Assembly: GCA_904419285.1 (NCBI GenBank)
Contig: CAJFQZ010000018.1
Span: 1-53,788, forward strand
Length of the DNA stretch: 53,788 nt
Direction of reading: 5' to 3'
Source: Lachnospiraceae bacterium UBA1818
Lineage (GTDB): Bacteria > Bacillota > Clostridia > Lachnospirales > Lachnospiraceae
Position 1 is the stretch's first letter. Each line of letters begins with the position of its first letter. Below the pieces are notes generated by a model, which was given only the letters and a program-made list of their open reading frames with translations, had not been told where the DNA came from and did no database searches. A program made the translations under genes and the position numbers. Positions 8,008-16,730 of this stretch are shown here, in pieces.

Positions 8008-8733
8008 TCAGATATTTTTCAGGGAAGGGATAAAGCTTTTAAGCAACTCCAGATTTGCAGTCGCGATCAGCTCCTCCGGGAAACCGCAGTAATCGATCAC
8101 TTCCTTTATATAAGTAAAGTTGCCGGCATCCACGTTCACATGTGCATCGCTTCCTGTTGTGACCGGCACCTCATACTGACGGCACAGATCCAGCATGGTG
8201 ATCATATTCTCCCTAGTTCCTTTTCTGCTGCTCTGCGGGCGGAGAGACGAGTTGTTCAGTTCAAGAAGCGTCCCCGTCTCCTTCGCCGTACGGACGAGAA
8301 CCTCATAATCCAGCGGAAATCTTCCGTCGTCCGGGTGTCCGATAATATGGATATAGGGCTTTTTCATTGCCTCCACGTAGGCACGCGTATTCTCCTTTTC
8401 CGTGTGTCCAAGCCCGTAGCACGGCGGATGGACACTGGCAACGACGATATCAAGATCTCTGCAGGTATTCTCCGGGAGATCAATCGTCCCGTCCGGGTCC
8501 ATGATATTGACCTCTGCGCCCATGAGCAGTCGGATCCCCTTCTGCATCCTCGGCACCACGTCCAGATTCTGAAAATAGAACAGCCCGCAGGTCCCCGGCA
8601 TCTCAGGTGCATGCTCCGTCAGAGCAAGTGCCTTCAGCCCCTTCGCCGCAGCCGCCTCCGCCATCTCCGTGATCGTGCTGTACGCATGCCCGCTGGCAAT
8701 GGTATGGGAGTGTGTATCCACTAAAAATTTCAT
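8008..8733 (-). CDS. PHP-domain metal-dependent phosphatase/hydrolase (YcdX-like)
   Basis: A 241-residue PHP-family protein from ATG 8731-8733 (AGGAGG 11 bases upstream). Metal-binding motifs are 'DTHSHTIASGHAYST' at the N-terminus, 'LTEHAPEM', 'GAEVNIMDPDG' and 'HIIGHPDDGRFP', with a final 'TTGSDAHVN'. These are the histidine and aspartate ligands of the trinuclear zinc site found in YcdX. YcdX-type proteins are phosphatases whose physiological substrate is unsettled. The gene has its own promoter and no operon partner. A longer start at 8757 contains the ribosome-binding site and is rejected. Confidence 0.88.
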   Translation of the reverse strand: MKFLVDTHSHTIASGHAYSTITEMAEAAAAKGLKALALTEHAPEMPGTCGLFYFQNLDVVPRMQKGIRLLMGAEVNIMDPDGTIDLPENTCRDLDIVVASVHPPCYGLGHTEKENTRAYVEAMKKPYIHIIGHPDDGRFPLDYEVLVRTAKETGTLLELNNSSLRPQSSRKGTRENMITMLDLCRQYEVPVTTGSDAHVNVDAGNFTYIKEVIDYCGFPEELIATANLELLKSFIPSLKNI

Positions 8734-8781
8734 AAAACAATCTGCCTCCTTTGTCATGTATCATCTCAATTCAACTCAGTT

Positions 8782-8809
8782 ATTATACCATATTTTTCCC
8801 CGAATACAA
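8782..8809 (-). promoter_or_regulatory. Promoter of the PHP hydrolase gene
   Basis: Leftward -35 TTGTAT (8804-8809), 16-base spacer, -10 TATAAT (8782-8787). Confidence 0.65.
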
Positions 8810-8881
8810 TTTCAGGAATAGAAGACAATACTGTACTGAATCAGTCACTGAAACAAAAAATGACCGGCGCAGCATCCAGCC

Positions 8882-9115
8882 ATGCCGGCACACACAGATC
8901 AGGAGGTGAGTGATCTGAAAAAGAAGACCAACCGGGAGATCATCGACGACTATGATTACCTTGCCAATGCAGCCTCATCCATGGACTGCACCGGATTGAT
9001 CCCGTCTCTTCCGAAAGATGAAGAAGAGATCCGATCTTACAATGAAATCTATCAGTTTCTGCCCAGGGCAGCAGCGCCCAAAACGGAAGAAACACACCGT
9101 GCGGATCAGACCTGA
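8882..9115 (+). CDS. Small hypothetical protein (start uncertain, possibly CTG)
   Basis: An open frame of 77 codons from ATG 8882. The ATG has no ribosome-binding site, while a perfect AGGAGG (8901-8906) stands 8 bases before an in-frame CTG at 8915, so a 66-residue product starting there is plausible. The in-frame GTG at 8906 overlaps the AGGAGG. The body is acidic and soluble: 'NREIIDDYDYLANAASSMD', then 'CTGLIPSLPKDEEEI'. I do not recognise a named family. It is rightward and isolated between the PHP gene and the zinc-ribbon gene. Codon use looks genuine, but the start codon and expression are unproven. Confidence 0.55.
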   Translation: MPAHTDQEVSDLKKKTNREIIDDYDYLANAASSMDCTGLIPSLPKDEEEIRSYNEIYQFLPRAAAPKTEETHRADQT

Positions 9116-9402
9116 TCCGCCGCCGGCATTCTGACGGGCTGTGTATCTGAGGGTTCGCTGCTGTTCACTCCTGACCACCGCCCTCATGCGCACTCGTCAC
9201 GGTGCCGCGCCCCAGTTCTGCACTTCGTGCCAAGACCGCCTATACGGGCGGCGGTTACGAGTTCTATAAGTATGGTGCGGACAGTAACGAAGGTTCGACA
9301 GATTTCGGTGTAATGTTTCATTTTTCCATTGTCCTCTCGGTTTCAAAATGCTATAATAAATGCGTTATAGGTTTGTCAATAACAAGAGAGGAGTACATAA
9401 TT
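9116..9402 (+). other. Intergenic leader region before the zinc-ribbon gene
   Basis: About 290 bases without a convincing gene. Small hairpins are visible (GCAC-TTC-GTGC near 9222-9232 and a CCGCC/GGCGG stem near 9237-9254) in a GC-rich section at 9180-9260. No known RNA family is recognised. The right part carries the next gene's promoter. Confidence 0.4.
9329..9357 (+). promoter_or_regulatory. Promoter of the zinc-ribbon membrane protein gene
   Basis: -35 TTGTCC (9329-9334), 17-base spacer, -10 TATAAT (9352-9357), 45 bases before the ATG. Confidence 0.7.
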
Positions 9403-10560
9403 ATGAAGTGTCCAATATGTGGAAAAGATGTCGAATTAAAGAAGAAACAGATTGGCACCGATGAAAACGGTGAACCGGTCTTTAACGAATATGCGATCTG
9501 CCGCGACTGCAAAAAGCAGTGGAATCTTGACAAGCAGCGCGCGAAGAAAATGGCAGCCAAGAAAGCGGCTGCGGAACAGAAAGAAGAACCCGTAAAGAAG
9601 GCTCCTAAGAAAGTTTCTGAAGCAGATTCCGCTGAAGGCGGCGCTGCTCCGAAGAAGAGGGCTCCAGAAGATGGACCCGTGAGAAAGAGACCTGCCGGCA
9701 CAGCACCGAGAAAAAGACCTGCCGGGGAAGCAGCGGCAAACAGACCTGCAGACGGCACAGTCAGAAGGAAACCCCGTCCCGCGGACGGCGCTCCGAAGAG
9801 CGTGACGGAAGACGGTGAAGCTCCGGTCAAAAGGCCGGTCAAAAAGCGTGTTGTCCGGAAGGCTGCCCCTGCTGAAGGAGAAGAGCAGCAGTATGGTAAC
9901 ATCCCTCCGGAGAAGGTCCGCGTCAAGAGAGAGAAAGCGGCACGCAAGGGATATGAAGATATGCTTGCCACAGATCCTGATCACAGACCGCTGAAGAAGA
10001 AAAAGGCTCCGATAGACGATACAGAATTAGAAGAGAACGAGTCCGTAAAACCGGAAGTGCCTGACTACAGCGAGGAGGAACAGACTTCGCCCAAAACTTC
10101 GGACCCGGAGGTCAACGAGTATGACGACGAGGACGATTATGACTATGAAGATGAGGCGAGATTCCGTCCGGGACGCATCTTCCTCGGAATCCTTTCGCTC
10201 CTTGGTTTTGGCTTCTTTATCTACAGAGGATTCGTGGCAGGGCTGAGCAGTTCTGGCGATAATACTTCTGCCGGAATGACCTATGTTATCCTTGCAGTCT
10301 GCCTGCTCGTTTCTGCTCTGCTGTATCTGATCATGCAGAATAAGGCAACATTATTCGCCTTCCTGCTGCCCATGATCGTCTATATCGGTACAGGCGTTTT
10401 CGCGTTCCTCAGAAGAGGCGACAGCATAGAACTTCTTGCTGCTGCCATCGCATGTGCAGTACTTGCAGTGATCTCTCTGATCCTGGCGATCGCGTCCAGA
10501 GGCGGAAGCGACGATGATGATGATTACGATGATCCTTTCGAGGAAGAGCACGACAATTAA
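9403..10560 (+). CDS. Zinc-ribbon membrane protein with long disordered basic linker
   Basis: A 385-residue protein from ATG 9403 (GAGAGGAG upstream). Residues 1-40 hold a zinc ribbon (MKCPICGKDV ... ICRDCKKQW, two CxxC pairs). About 45-190 is a low-complexity segment rich in Lys, Pro, Ala and Arg with repeated RKRPAG/KRPVKK-type units, then an acidic stretch (DDEDDYDYEDE). Four hydrophobic segments follow (about 250-370), and the C-terminus is a run of aspartates (DDDDDYDDPFEEEH). I recognise no named family; zinc-ribbon plus membrane proteins of this build occur in Lachnospiraceae. An open frame extends upstream to 9202, but that part covers the promoter and is not coding. A strong terminator follows. 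The function is unknown. Confidence 0.8.
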   Translation: MKCPICGKDVELKKKQIGTDENGEPVFNEYAICRDCKKQWNLDKQRAKKMAAKKAAAEQKEEPVKKAPKKVSEADSAEGGAAPKKRAPEDGPVRKRPAGTAPRKRPAGEAAANRPADGTVRRKPRPADGAPKSVTEDGEAPVKRPVKKRVVRKAAPAEGEEQQYGNIPPEKVRVKREKAARKGYEDMLATDPDHRPLKKKKAPIDDTELEENESVKPEVPDYSEEEQTSPKTSDPEVNEYDDEDDYDYEDEARFRPGRIFLGILSLLGFGFFIYRGFVAGLSSSGDNTSAGMTYVILAVCLLVSALLYLIMQNKATLFAFLLPMIVYIGTGVFAFLRRGDSIELLAAAIACAVLAVISLILAIASRGGSDDDDDYDDPFEEEHDN

Positions 10561-10623
10561 TAATTAATACCGCAGAAAGAAGGTATACCTCCTTTCCTGT
10601 CGAATCATATGACCGCAGAGTCG

Positions 10624-10662
10624 GCGGATATCGGATTTACAGTCCGGTATCCGCTTTTTTTC
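10624..10662 (+). terminator. Terminator after the zinc-ribbon gene
   Basis: Stem GCGGATA-T-CGGA / TCCG-G-TATCCGC with a short loop, followed directly by a run of seven T. Confidence 0.85.
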
Positions 10663-10772
10663 TTTATTTTTGATTTTCTGCATGCGGAAAAAGTCTGCAC
10701 CGTCCTGCGCACCCCTCTCCTCCACAGCTCATATAGTATAGTGACAACCTAAAACAATACAGGGAGAATATT

Positions 10773-11807
10773 ATGAAAAAGCGTTTACTTGCATGTGCCC
10801 TCGCCGCAGTCTTCACCCTCGCGCTGCTGGCGGGCTGTTCCCGGAAGAGTGAATCCCCCGGACCGGAGGATGCCGGACAGAAAGAAGAAACAGGACTCAC
10901 AGAAGTCACTTTAAACGAAGTTGCGCACTCGATCTTCTATGCCCCGATGTATGCTGCAGTGGAGGAAGGGTATTTTGCCAAGGAGGGAATTGACCTGGAT
11001 CTTGTGTGTGGATTTGGCGCAGATAAGACCATGACCGCCGTGATCTCCGGAGAAGCTGACATCGGCTTCATGGGTTCCGAAGCATCCATCTACACTTACA
11101 ATGAAGGAGCCACGGACTATGTAGTAAACTTTGCCCAGCTCACGCAGCGCGCCGGGAACTTTCTCGTCGCCCGGGAGGAGATGCCCGATTTCCGGTGGGA
11201 GGATCTTAAAGGCAGCGTTGTCCTCGGAGGACGCAAGGGCGGAATGCCGGAGATGGTCTTCGAGTATATCCTGAAGCAGAATGGGATCGATCCCGAGACG
11301 GATCTGGAGATCAACCAGAATATTGATTTCGGTTCCACAGCGGCTGCATTTGCCGAAGGCCAGGGAGAATTTACGGTTGAATTCGAACCCGGCGCGACCA
11401 CACTGGAATCCGAAGGCAAAGGATATGTGGTCGCCTCTCTCGGCGAAGACAGCGGCTACGTCCCGTACACCGCATTCAGCGCAAAGAAGAGCTTTATCGA
11501 CGAGAATCCTGAGATCATCCAGGGATTCACCAATGCTCTGCAGAAGGGCATGGACTATGTCCAGACTCACTCCCCGGAAGAAATCGCCGAAGTCATCGAG
11601 CCTCAGTTCCCGGAGACGGACCTGGAGACTATCACAACGATCGTGACGCGTTATTATGACCAGGATACATGGAAGAGCAATCTGATCTTTGAGGAAAGCA
11701 GCTTTGATCTGCTCCAGGATATCCTGGAGAGTGCCGGAGAGCTGGCTATGCGCGCTCCATATGAAGATCTTGTGACCACTGAATTTGCCGCCAGAGCGGC
11801 ACAGTAA
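10773..11807 (+). CDS. ABC transporter substrate-binding lipoprotein (NMT1/SsuA-like), orphan
   Basis: A 344-residue lipoprotein. A signal peptide with lipobox LLAG-C (cleavage before C22) is followed by a linker and a type II periplasmic-binding fold. The 'EVTLNEVAHSIFYAPMYAAVEEGYFAKEGIDLDL' segment is characteristic of the NMT1/ThiY/SsuA group that binds thiamine precursors, sulfonates, nitrate or similar small ligands. 'GSEASIYTYNEG', 'GRKGGMPEMVFEYIL' and the 'TAFSAKKSFIDENPEIIQGFTNALQKGMDYV' C-lobe also fit. GGGAGAAT precedes the ATG. No permease or ATPase gene adjoins it, which is unusual; it presumably works with a transporter elsewhere. The ligand cannot be assigned. Confidence 0.88.
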   Translation: MKKRLLACALAAVFTLALLAGCSRKSESPGPEDAGQKEETGLTEVTLNEVAHSIFYAPMYAAVEEGYFAKEGIDLDLVCGFGADKTMTAVISGEADIGFMGSEASIYTYNEGATDYVVNFAQLTQRAGNFLVAREEMPDFRWEDLKGSVVLGGRKGGMPEMVFEYILKQNGIDPETDLEINQNIDFGSTAAAFAEGQGEFTVEFEPGATTLESEGKGYVVASLGEDSGYVPYTAFSAKKSFIDENPEIIQGFTNALQKGMDYVQTHSPEEIAEVIEPQFPETDLETITTIVTRYYDQDTWKSNLIFEESSFDLLQDILESAGELAMRAPYEDLVTTEFAARAAQ

Positions 11808-11833
11808 ACCGAGCTCCGCCGCCGGTTTTTCAA

Positions 11834-11862
11834 AAAGGCTGGCACATCCCGGCTTTTTCCAC
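11834..11862 (+). terminator. Weak terminator after the binding-protein gene
   Basis: GCTGG pairs with CCGGC (one G-T pair) across a short loop and is followed by five T. Confidence 0.45.
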
Positions 11863-11962
11863 TATAATAGAGTCAGTATACGGATCGTGCAGGACCTCGT
11901 ATGCTGACTCTGTTCTTCTGCCCGGTTCTGCCGCCCACTGTTAAAGAAAGAAGGTTACTCAC

Positions 11963-12274
11963 ATGATCGACAAGAGACTGATTCCTTTCGGGGGACTGAA
12001 AAAGGAGCCGTTTTCCGGCAGCCATCACGGAATGCGCTATTTCTTCCGCGGCGATGACGGAAAAAACAGCACCACTTTCACTGTCTATATCTACCCGGAA
12101 CCCTGGTGCTTTGAGGATACTCCCGACGAAGACAAGGAGAGCGCCACTTTCCCGCTGTCTGACGAGGGAATGGACCAGGCGGTCGCCTGGCTCTATGAGA
12201 GGTTTGAGGCTGAGAAGCCCCGCTGGATCAGCGCCTCAAAAGAAACGATGCATACTGTGAACAGTGCGTCATAG
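11963..12274 (+). CDS. Conserved hypothetical protein
   Basis: A 103-residue soluble protein with GAAGG ten bases before the ATG. The sequence starts MIDKRLIPFGGLKKEPF and contains 'GMRYFFRGDD' and 'FTVYIYPEPWCFEDTPDE', then an acidic helix 'DQAVAWLYERFEAEK'. I do not recognise a named family, and no motif points to an activity. It follows the orphan binding protein on the same strand, but more than 150 bases and a terminator-like hairpin lie between, so co-transcription is doubtful. The last codons lie inside a perfect 17-bp inverted repeat. Confidence 0.7.
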   Translation: MIDKRLIPFGGLKKEPFSGSHHGMRYFFRGDDGKNSTTFTVYIYPEPWCFEDTPDEDKESATFPLSDEGMDQAVAWLYERFEAEKPRWISASKETMHTVNSAS

Positions 12275-12288
12275 TATGCATCGTTTCT
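12240..12288 (+). terminator. Long perfect hairpin at the end of the hypothetical gene
   Basis: Arms of 17 bases (12240-12256 and 12272-12288, beginning AAGAAACGATGC) are perfectly complementary. The left arm lies in coding sequence. No strong T run follows, so it may act as a stabilising 3' hairpin or a two-way transcription barrier. Confidence 0.55.
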
Positions 12289-12481
12289 TCCTGATATGAC
12301 CTGTTTCCAGGTATTTCAGAGTATTTCATTTTTATTTAATAATCTTCAAAAATTCTTCTGACTCTTGTCACAGCCGATTCACATTTCTCTGATATTGTAT
12401 AGTTATCAACAAAGAAGACGATGGCTGTACATACAGCCTGTGTGCACGGCCATTGGACTTCGCCTAATACATAACTTCAGA

Positions 12482-13861
12482 TCAGACGACATCTTTCATA
12501 TTCCCGGCACTGCCGCGGAATATTTTTTTGATGTCATGGTTCATGATATAGTAATACATCACGATCAGCAGACCGCCTGCCAGGATCCATGCCGCCGGGC
12601 TTGCAAGACAGACGCCCAGATAACTCCTCTGTCCCGCCGCTATGACAGCGACCACGCCTCTTCCGATCAGTTCCGCGATTCCCGCCGTCATCGGCAGCAG
12701 CCCGTAGCCAAGTCCCTGAATTCCGTTCCGGTAGATATTCACAACCGCCAGCGGAATAAAGAAAATTCCCACACACTTCAGATAGATATCCACAGAATTC
12801 ATGATCGTTCCTACATCCTCTGACACAAACAGATAGGTCATATATTTTCCGGCTGTCATGACAAAGGCAGCTGCGATGAACGAATAGACTATGCCAATGA
12901 TCGTGCAGGCTTTAAATCCCTGTCTGATACGCGGGACGTCCCCTGCCCCCATATTCTGCGCGCCGTACGTCGCCATGGTCGTTCCCATCGCAATGTAAGC
13001 CTGCGTGACGACCTGCTCGATCTTTCCCGCCGCAGTGTATGCCGCCACCAGCGTAGAGCCCAGAATATTCAGCGAGGACTGGACCATCATTGTTCCGATG
13101 GCAGTGATCGAATACTGCAGCGCCATCGGAATCCCGACTTTCAGCTGGGCTGACAGGAGTGTTGTCTTGGGTTTCCAGTCCTCCTTTGTCATCCTCAGCA
13201 GCTGTACTTTCTTCCCGATATAGACAAGGCAGAGAAGGCCCGATACACCCTGGGAAATGATCGTCGCCACGGCAGCTCCTGCCGCTCCCATCTGAAACAC
13301 GATGACGAACACCAGATCCAGAACGATATTTAAAACTGCCGACAGGATCAGAAAATACAGCGGCACCCTGCTGTTCCCGAGCGCTCTGAGGATGCTTGCC
13401 AGCAGATTGTACAGCATCTGCGCGAGGATCCCTCCGCTTATGATCATGATATACGCATAGGCATCGTCTAAAATATCCGCAGGTGTGTTCATCAGCGTCA
13501 GCAGCGGCTTCATAAATACCATAAACGCTGCTGTCAGAATCAGTCCCACGATCAGCGACAGCCACGCCGCTCCTGTCACGCTCTTCCGGATTCCCCGCTC
13601 ATCTCCCGCTCCGAACTTCTGGGCAGTCAGAACAGTAAATCCCGCCGTCATTCCGATCACAAATCCATTGTTCAAAAACATGATCGTTCCCGTACTCCCG
13701 ACCGCCGCAAGCGCATTGTTTCCCACAAATTTCCCCACGATGACCGCATCCGCCATATTATAAAACTGCTGAAATACATTTCCGATAAAGATAGGAAGCG
13801 TAAACCAGAGTATGATCTTCATCGGCGAACCGGACGTCATATCACTCTGTGCCGATTTCAT
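12482..13861 (-). CDS. MATE family multidrug/sodium antiporter
   Basis: A 459-residue polytopic membrane exporter (MatE domain twice, about twelve helices). The N-terminal signature 'GSPMKIILWFTLPIFIGNVFQQFYNMADAVIVGKFVGNNALAAVGS' is typical of the DinF/NorM-like clostridial branch, and 'AQNMGAGDVPRIRQGF' marks the second repeat. The start at 13859-13861 has GAGGGG nine bases upstream; an ATG 21 bases further upstream overlaps that site. Substrates of this branch are usually unknown. It lies just downstream of modC on the same strand but has its own promoter. Confidence 0.9.
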   Translation of the reverse strand: MKSAQSDMTSGSPMKIILWFTLPIFIGNVFQQFYNMADAVIVGKFVGNNALAAVGSTGTIMFLNNGFVIGMTAGFTVLTAQKFGAGDERGIRKSVTGAAWLSLIVGLILTAAFMVFMKPLLTLMNTPADILDDAYAYIMIISGGILAQMLYNLLASILRALGNSRVPLYFLILSAVLNIVLDLVFVIVFQMGAAGAAVATIISQGVSGLLCLVYIGKKVQLLRMTKEDWKPKTTLLSAQLKVGIPMALQYSITAIGTMMVQSSLNILGSTLVAAYTAAGKIEQVVTQAYIAMGTTMATYGAQNMGAGDVPRIRQGFKACTIIGIVYSFIAAAFVMTAGKYMTYLFVSEDVGTIMNSVDIYLKCVGIFFIPLAVVNIYRNGIQGLGYGLLPMTAGIAELIGRGVVAVIAAGQRSYLGVCLASPAAWILAGGLLIVMYYYIMNHDIKKIFRGSAGNMKDVV

Positions 13862-13951
13862 GTATGAGCACCCCTCTTTCATTGATTTCTGCGTGAAAAA
13901 AGGATACGCCTGGCCGCGGCATATCCCTCATTCTTCACTTTACGAGTGCTC

Positions 13952-13980
13952 ATTATATAACAGTTTCTGCTGCCTGTAAA
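13952..13980 (-). promoter_or_regulatory. Promoter of the MATE gene
   Basis: Leftward -35 TTTACA (13975-13980), 17-base spacer, -10 TATAAT (13952-13957). It makes the exporter independent of the modABC operon. Confidence 0.7.
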
Positions 13981-14025
13981 TATGTTTTACAGTGTTTTAT
14001 TACTAAAGTTTTTCCGTTGTTCTTC

Positions 14026-15096
14026 TCAGTGGAGAAAGAGGATTCCATCCTCAGCAAACGCGAGATAATCGGGCATTCCTCTCTCATCCAGGAGCGCCGT
14101 CTTGTCTCTCTGGACGAACCAGCAGAGGACTTCCCCCGGGGAGCCGATGTCTTCCGCCCCGCCGGTCTCTGGCCGGATATAATAATTCCGCTCGAACGGA
14201 AGCACTGCGCTGCTCTCCAGACTGAACCGGATCATGTTCTCTCCTCTCCCTCCCCACACCGGGATGAAGTCATGTGCCCTGTATCCGATGTATACCGTAT
14301 CTTCCGGAATCTCCCGGCTGATATGGAGCGTGATTCCCCAGTCCGCCGCCCTCAACGTATGGCTGTCGATCCGTTCTGCCCTGGAGAAGTTTTTACAGCC
14401 GGTCAGTCTCGCCGCCTCCTTCGCGATCGGATTCTGAAAAATCTGCTTCGTCTCTCCGGCTCTCACGATCCGCCCCTGATCGATGATGAGAAGTTCCTCG
14501 CTGAACCGGTAGACTTCATCCCGGTCATGGGAGACAAGGATAACGGTCCCCTGATAGTCCTCCAGCATCTCGATCAGTTCTCTCTGGAGCTGATCTTTAA
14601 GGTACATGTCAAGCGCCGAGAAGGGCTCGTCCAGCAGGATCACATCCGGCTCATACGCCATGATGCGCGCCAGCGCTGTTCTCTGCTGCTGGCCTCCGGA
14701 GAGCTGTCCGGGGAACTGCTTCTCCAGTCCGCCGAGCTGAAATTTCTCCACCATCTGACGCACGCGCCGCGCATTTTCCCGTCTGCTGCCCTTCAGGCCG
14801 GCAGCGATGTTCTTCTCCACCGTCATAGTTGGAAAAAGCGCGTAATTCTGGAACAGATATCCCACATTCCTTTTCTGGGGCTTCAGGTTCACCTTCTCTT
14901 TCCGGTCAAAAAGCGTGCGCCCCTCCACTGTGATCTTTCCCTCGTCCGGAGTCTCGATCCCGGCGATGCTCTTAAGCGTCATGCTCTTTCCGCAGCCGGA
15001 TGCACCAAGTATGCCGATCCGCCTCGATGTACTGCGGAAGCTGATATCAAGATTGAAGGTGTTCAGCTTCTTATGGATCTCAACAGATATCGCCAC
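14026..15096 (-). CDS. modC: Molybdate ABC transporter ATP-binding protein
   Basis: A 356-residue ATPase energising molybdate uptake. Walker A is GASGCGKS at 31-38, followed by the Q-loop 'GYLFQNYALFP', signature LSGGQQQR, Walker B VILLDEPFSALD and switch 'VSHDRDE'. The C-terminal third (about 230-356) is a TOBE-like regulatory region, somewhat divergent from E. coli ModC. The start lies three bases after the modB stop. It is the last gene of modABC and follows the molybdenum/selenium hydroxylase genes on the same strand, so it probably supplies molybdenum to that enzyme. Confidence 0.9.
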   Translation of the reverse strand: MAISVEIHKKLNTFNLDISFRSTSRRIGILGASGCGKSMTLKSIAGIETPDEGKITVEGRTLFDRKEKVNLKPQKRNVGYLFQNYALFPTMTVEKNIAAGLKGSRRENARRVRQMVEKFQLGGLEKQFPGQLSGGQQQRTALARIMAYEPDVILLDEPFSALDMYLKDQLQRELIEMLEDYQGTVILVSHDRDEVYRFSEELLIIDQGRIVRAGETKQIFQNPIAKEAARLTGCKNFSRAERIDSHTLRAADWGITLHISREIPEDTVYIGYRAHDFIPVWGGRGENMIRFSLESSAVLPFERNYYIRPETGGAEDIGSPGEVLCWFVQRDKTALLDERGMPDYLAFAEDGILFLH

Positions 15097-15099
15097 TGC

Positions 15100-15810
15100 T
15101 TACCACCTCCCGATATTCTTCATCTTCTTGCCTGAGATCAGGTTCATCAGAAAGATGACCACGAATGCGATGACCATCACGACCGCCACCCAGATCCCGG
15201 CTGTCAGATAATCGCCATCCTGGATGACCATGGCGATCTTCTGGGAGATCGTTCCCGTCTTTCCCGGAATATTTCCCGCCAGCATGGAGGTGGCCCCATA
15301 TTCACCGAGCGCCCTTGCGAAGGTCAGGATCGTCCCTGATGCGATCCCCGGACCGGCAGTCGGCACAATGACTTTCCAGAATATTTTTATATCGGACATG
15401 CCGAGTGTCCGCGCCGCATAGACCAGATTGGCATCGATCTGCTCCATGGCAGCTCTGGCATTGCGGTACATAAGTGGAAACGCGATCACTGTCGCAGCGA
15501 TCACGCAGCCCAGCCAGGTCTGGACTACCTTGAAACCGAACTCGTCAAACAGGAATTCTCCCAGCGGCCTCCTCCTGCTGAACAGAAGGAGCAGGAAGAA
15601 GCCCGCCACAGTCGGCGGAAGCACCATGGGAAGTGTCAGTATCCCGTCTATGACAGCTTTCTTTCCCGCAGAAGCCTTCACGGCCTTCCTTGCCGCAAAG
15701 ATTCCCAAGAAAAAGGAGAGGACCGTCGCCACGACTCCTGTCTTCAGGGAGATGAAAAGAGGACTCCAGTCCAGTTCTTTCATGATCTGCATTATCTCTT
15801 CCATACTCAT
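15100..15810 (-). CDS. modB: Molybdate ABC transporter permease
   Basis: A 236-residue inner-membrane permease of the CysTW/ModB type with about five helices. The EAA-loop signature 'RTLGMSDIKIFWKVIVPTAGPGIASGTILTFARALGEYGATSMLAGNIPG' is typical of ModB. The start codon abuts the modA stop with no gap (an alternative ATG two codons in is possible), implying translational coupling, and modC follows three bases after its end. Confidence 0.93.
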   Translation of the reverse strand: MSMEEIMQIMKELDWSPLFISLKTGVVATVLSFFLGIFAARKAVKASAGKKAVIDGILTLPMVLPPTVAGFFLLLLFSRRRPLGEFLFDEFGFKVVQTWLGCVIAATVIAFPLMYRNARAAMEQIDANLVYAARTLGMSDIKIFWKVIVPTAGPGIASGTILTFARALGEYGATSMLAGNIPGKTGTISQKIAMVIQDGDYLTAGIWVAVVMVIAFVVIFLMNLISGKKMKNIGRW

Positions 15811-16695
15811 CTACTCTACTTCCGTGTCAAAATAATAGGAATCAAATACCGCTTTCGCCTCATCCGAAAGCACAAATGCGAGGAAATCATCCGCTGCGGC
15901 AGACTGCGCTTCATCTGCCTCCTCGTTTACGACGCGGGCGATCGGGTAGATCACGTCTCCTGTCAGATCATAGCTGACTGTCTGAAGTATATCGAGTTCA
16001 TCCTCATACCCGTATGTATCGGAATAGTATGTTGTCCCCACCTCACAGGAACCTTCCACTACTGCGGAGAGAACCTTGCTCACATTGTCCTGCTCACTGA
16101 TCTCAACGCCTCCCAGCGCCTCAGATATCTGCTCTGTGGTGATCGATGCCGGATCATCTGTCTCAGGCAGAATGCCGAGGCTGATGAGTGCCTGCCGAGT
16201 ATATCTGCCGACAGGCACGCTTCCGCCTGCCAGTGCGATGCTCTCTGCTTCGCCGAGATTCTCAAGTCCCGTCACTTTTGTTCCGCTGTCCTTCAGCGTG
16301 ACGACAACGACCTGATTGTTGACCACATTGGATCTCGTTCCCTCTGCCATAAGTCCGTCCGCTTCCAGTTCATCCATCTGCTTCTGTGCTGCTGAGAAAA
16401 AGATATCGCACTCATAGCCTTCCTCGATCTGTGTCAGGAGCGTCCCTGAACTGTCCGGATTGAACGTAATCTTCACCTCCGGGTGCTCTTCATTGTACAT
16501 ATTTGCAAGCTCTGTCATCACTGTATTCAGGCTTGCAGCGATAAACACCTGGATCTCTGTCTCGTCTTTACTGCCCTCTGCCGTCTTCACCTCTCCGCTG
16601 CCTGATGTCTGACCGCCATCTCTTCCCGATGAGCATGCCGCCATAGAGAATACCATGCTCCCTGCCAGCAGTACCGCTAAAATCCTTCCCTTCAT
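15811..16695 (-). CDS. modA: Molybdate-binding lipoprotein
   Basis: A 294-residue binding lipoprotein from ATG 16693-16695 (AGGAGGAG nine bases upstream). The signal peptide ends in a lipobox (SMAA-C). The mature part has 'VFIAASLNTVMTELANMYNEEHP' and 'TFNPDSSGTLLTQIEEG', the oxyanion-contact segments of ModA, and 'CDIFFSAAQKQMDEL'. The A-S and S-S-G residues correspond to known molybdate ligands in the family. Tungstate binding cannot be excluded. It is first in modABC. A longer upstream start would run through the promoter and is rejected. Confidence 0.93.
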   Translation of the reverse strand: MKGRILAVLLAGSMVFSMAACSSGRDGGQTSGSGEVKTAEGSKDETEIQVFIAASLNTVMTELANMYNEEHPEVKITFNPDSSGTLLTQIEEGYECDIFFSAAQKQMDELEADGLMAEGTRSNVVNNQVVVVTLKDSGTKVTGLENLGEAESIALAGGSVPVGRYTRQALISLGILPETDDPASITTEQISEALGGVEISEQDNVSKVLSAVVEGSCEVGTTYYSDTYGYEDELDILQTVSYDLTGDVIYPIARVVNEEADEAQSAAADDFLAFVLSDEAKAVFDSYYFDTEVE

Positions 16696-16730
16696 AATAG
16701 GGCTCCTCCTGTATAAAATATCCTGTTTAT

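Noticed and set aside
9180-9330. Structured RNA (6S, SRP or riboswitch) before the zinc-ribbon gene
   Set aside because: Only small hairpins are visible; no conserved core of a known RNA could be matched.
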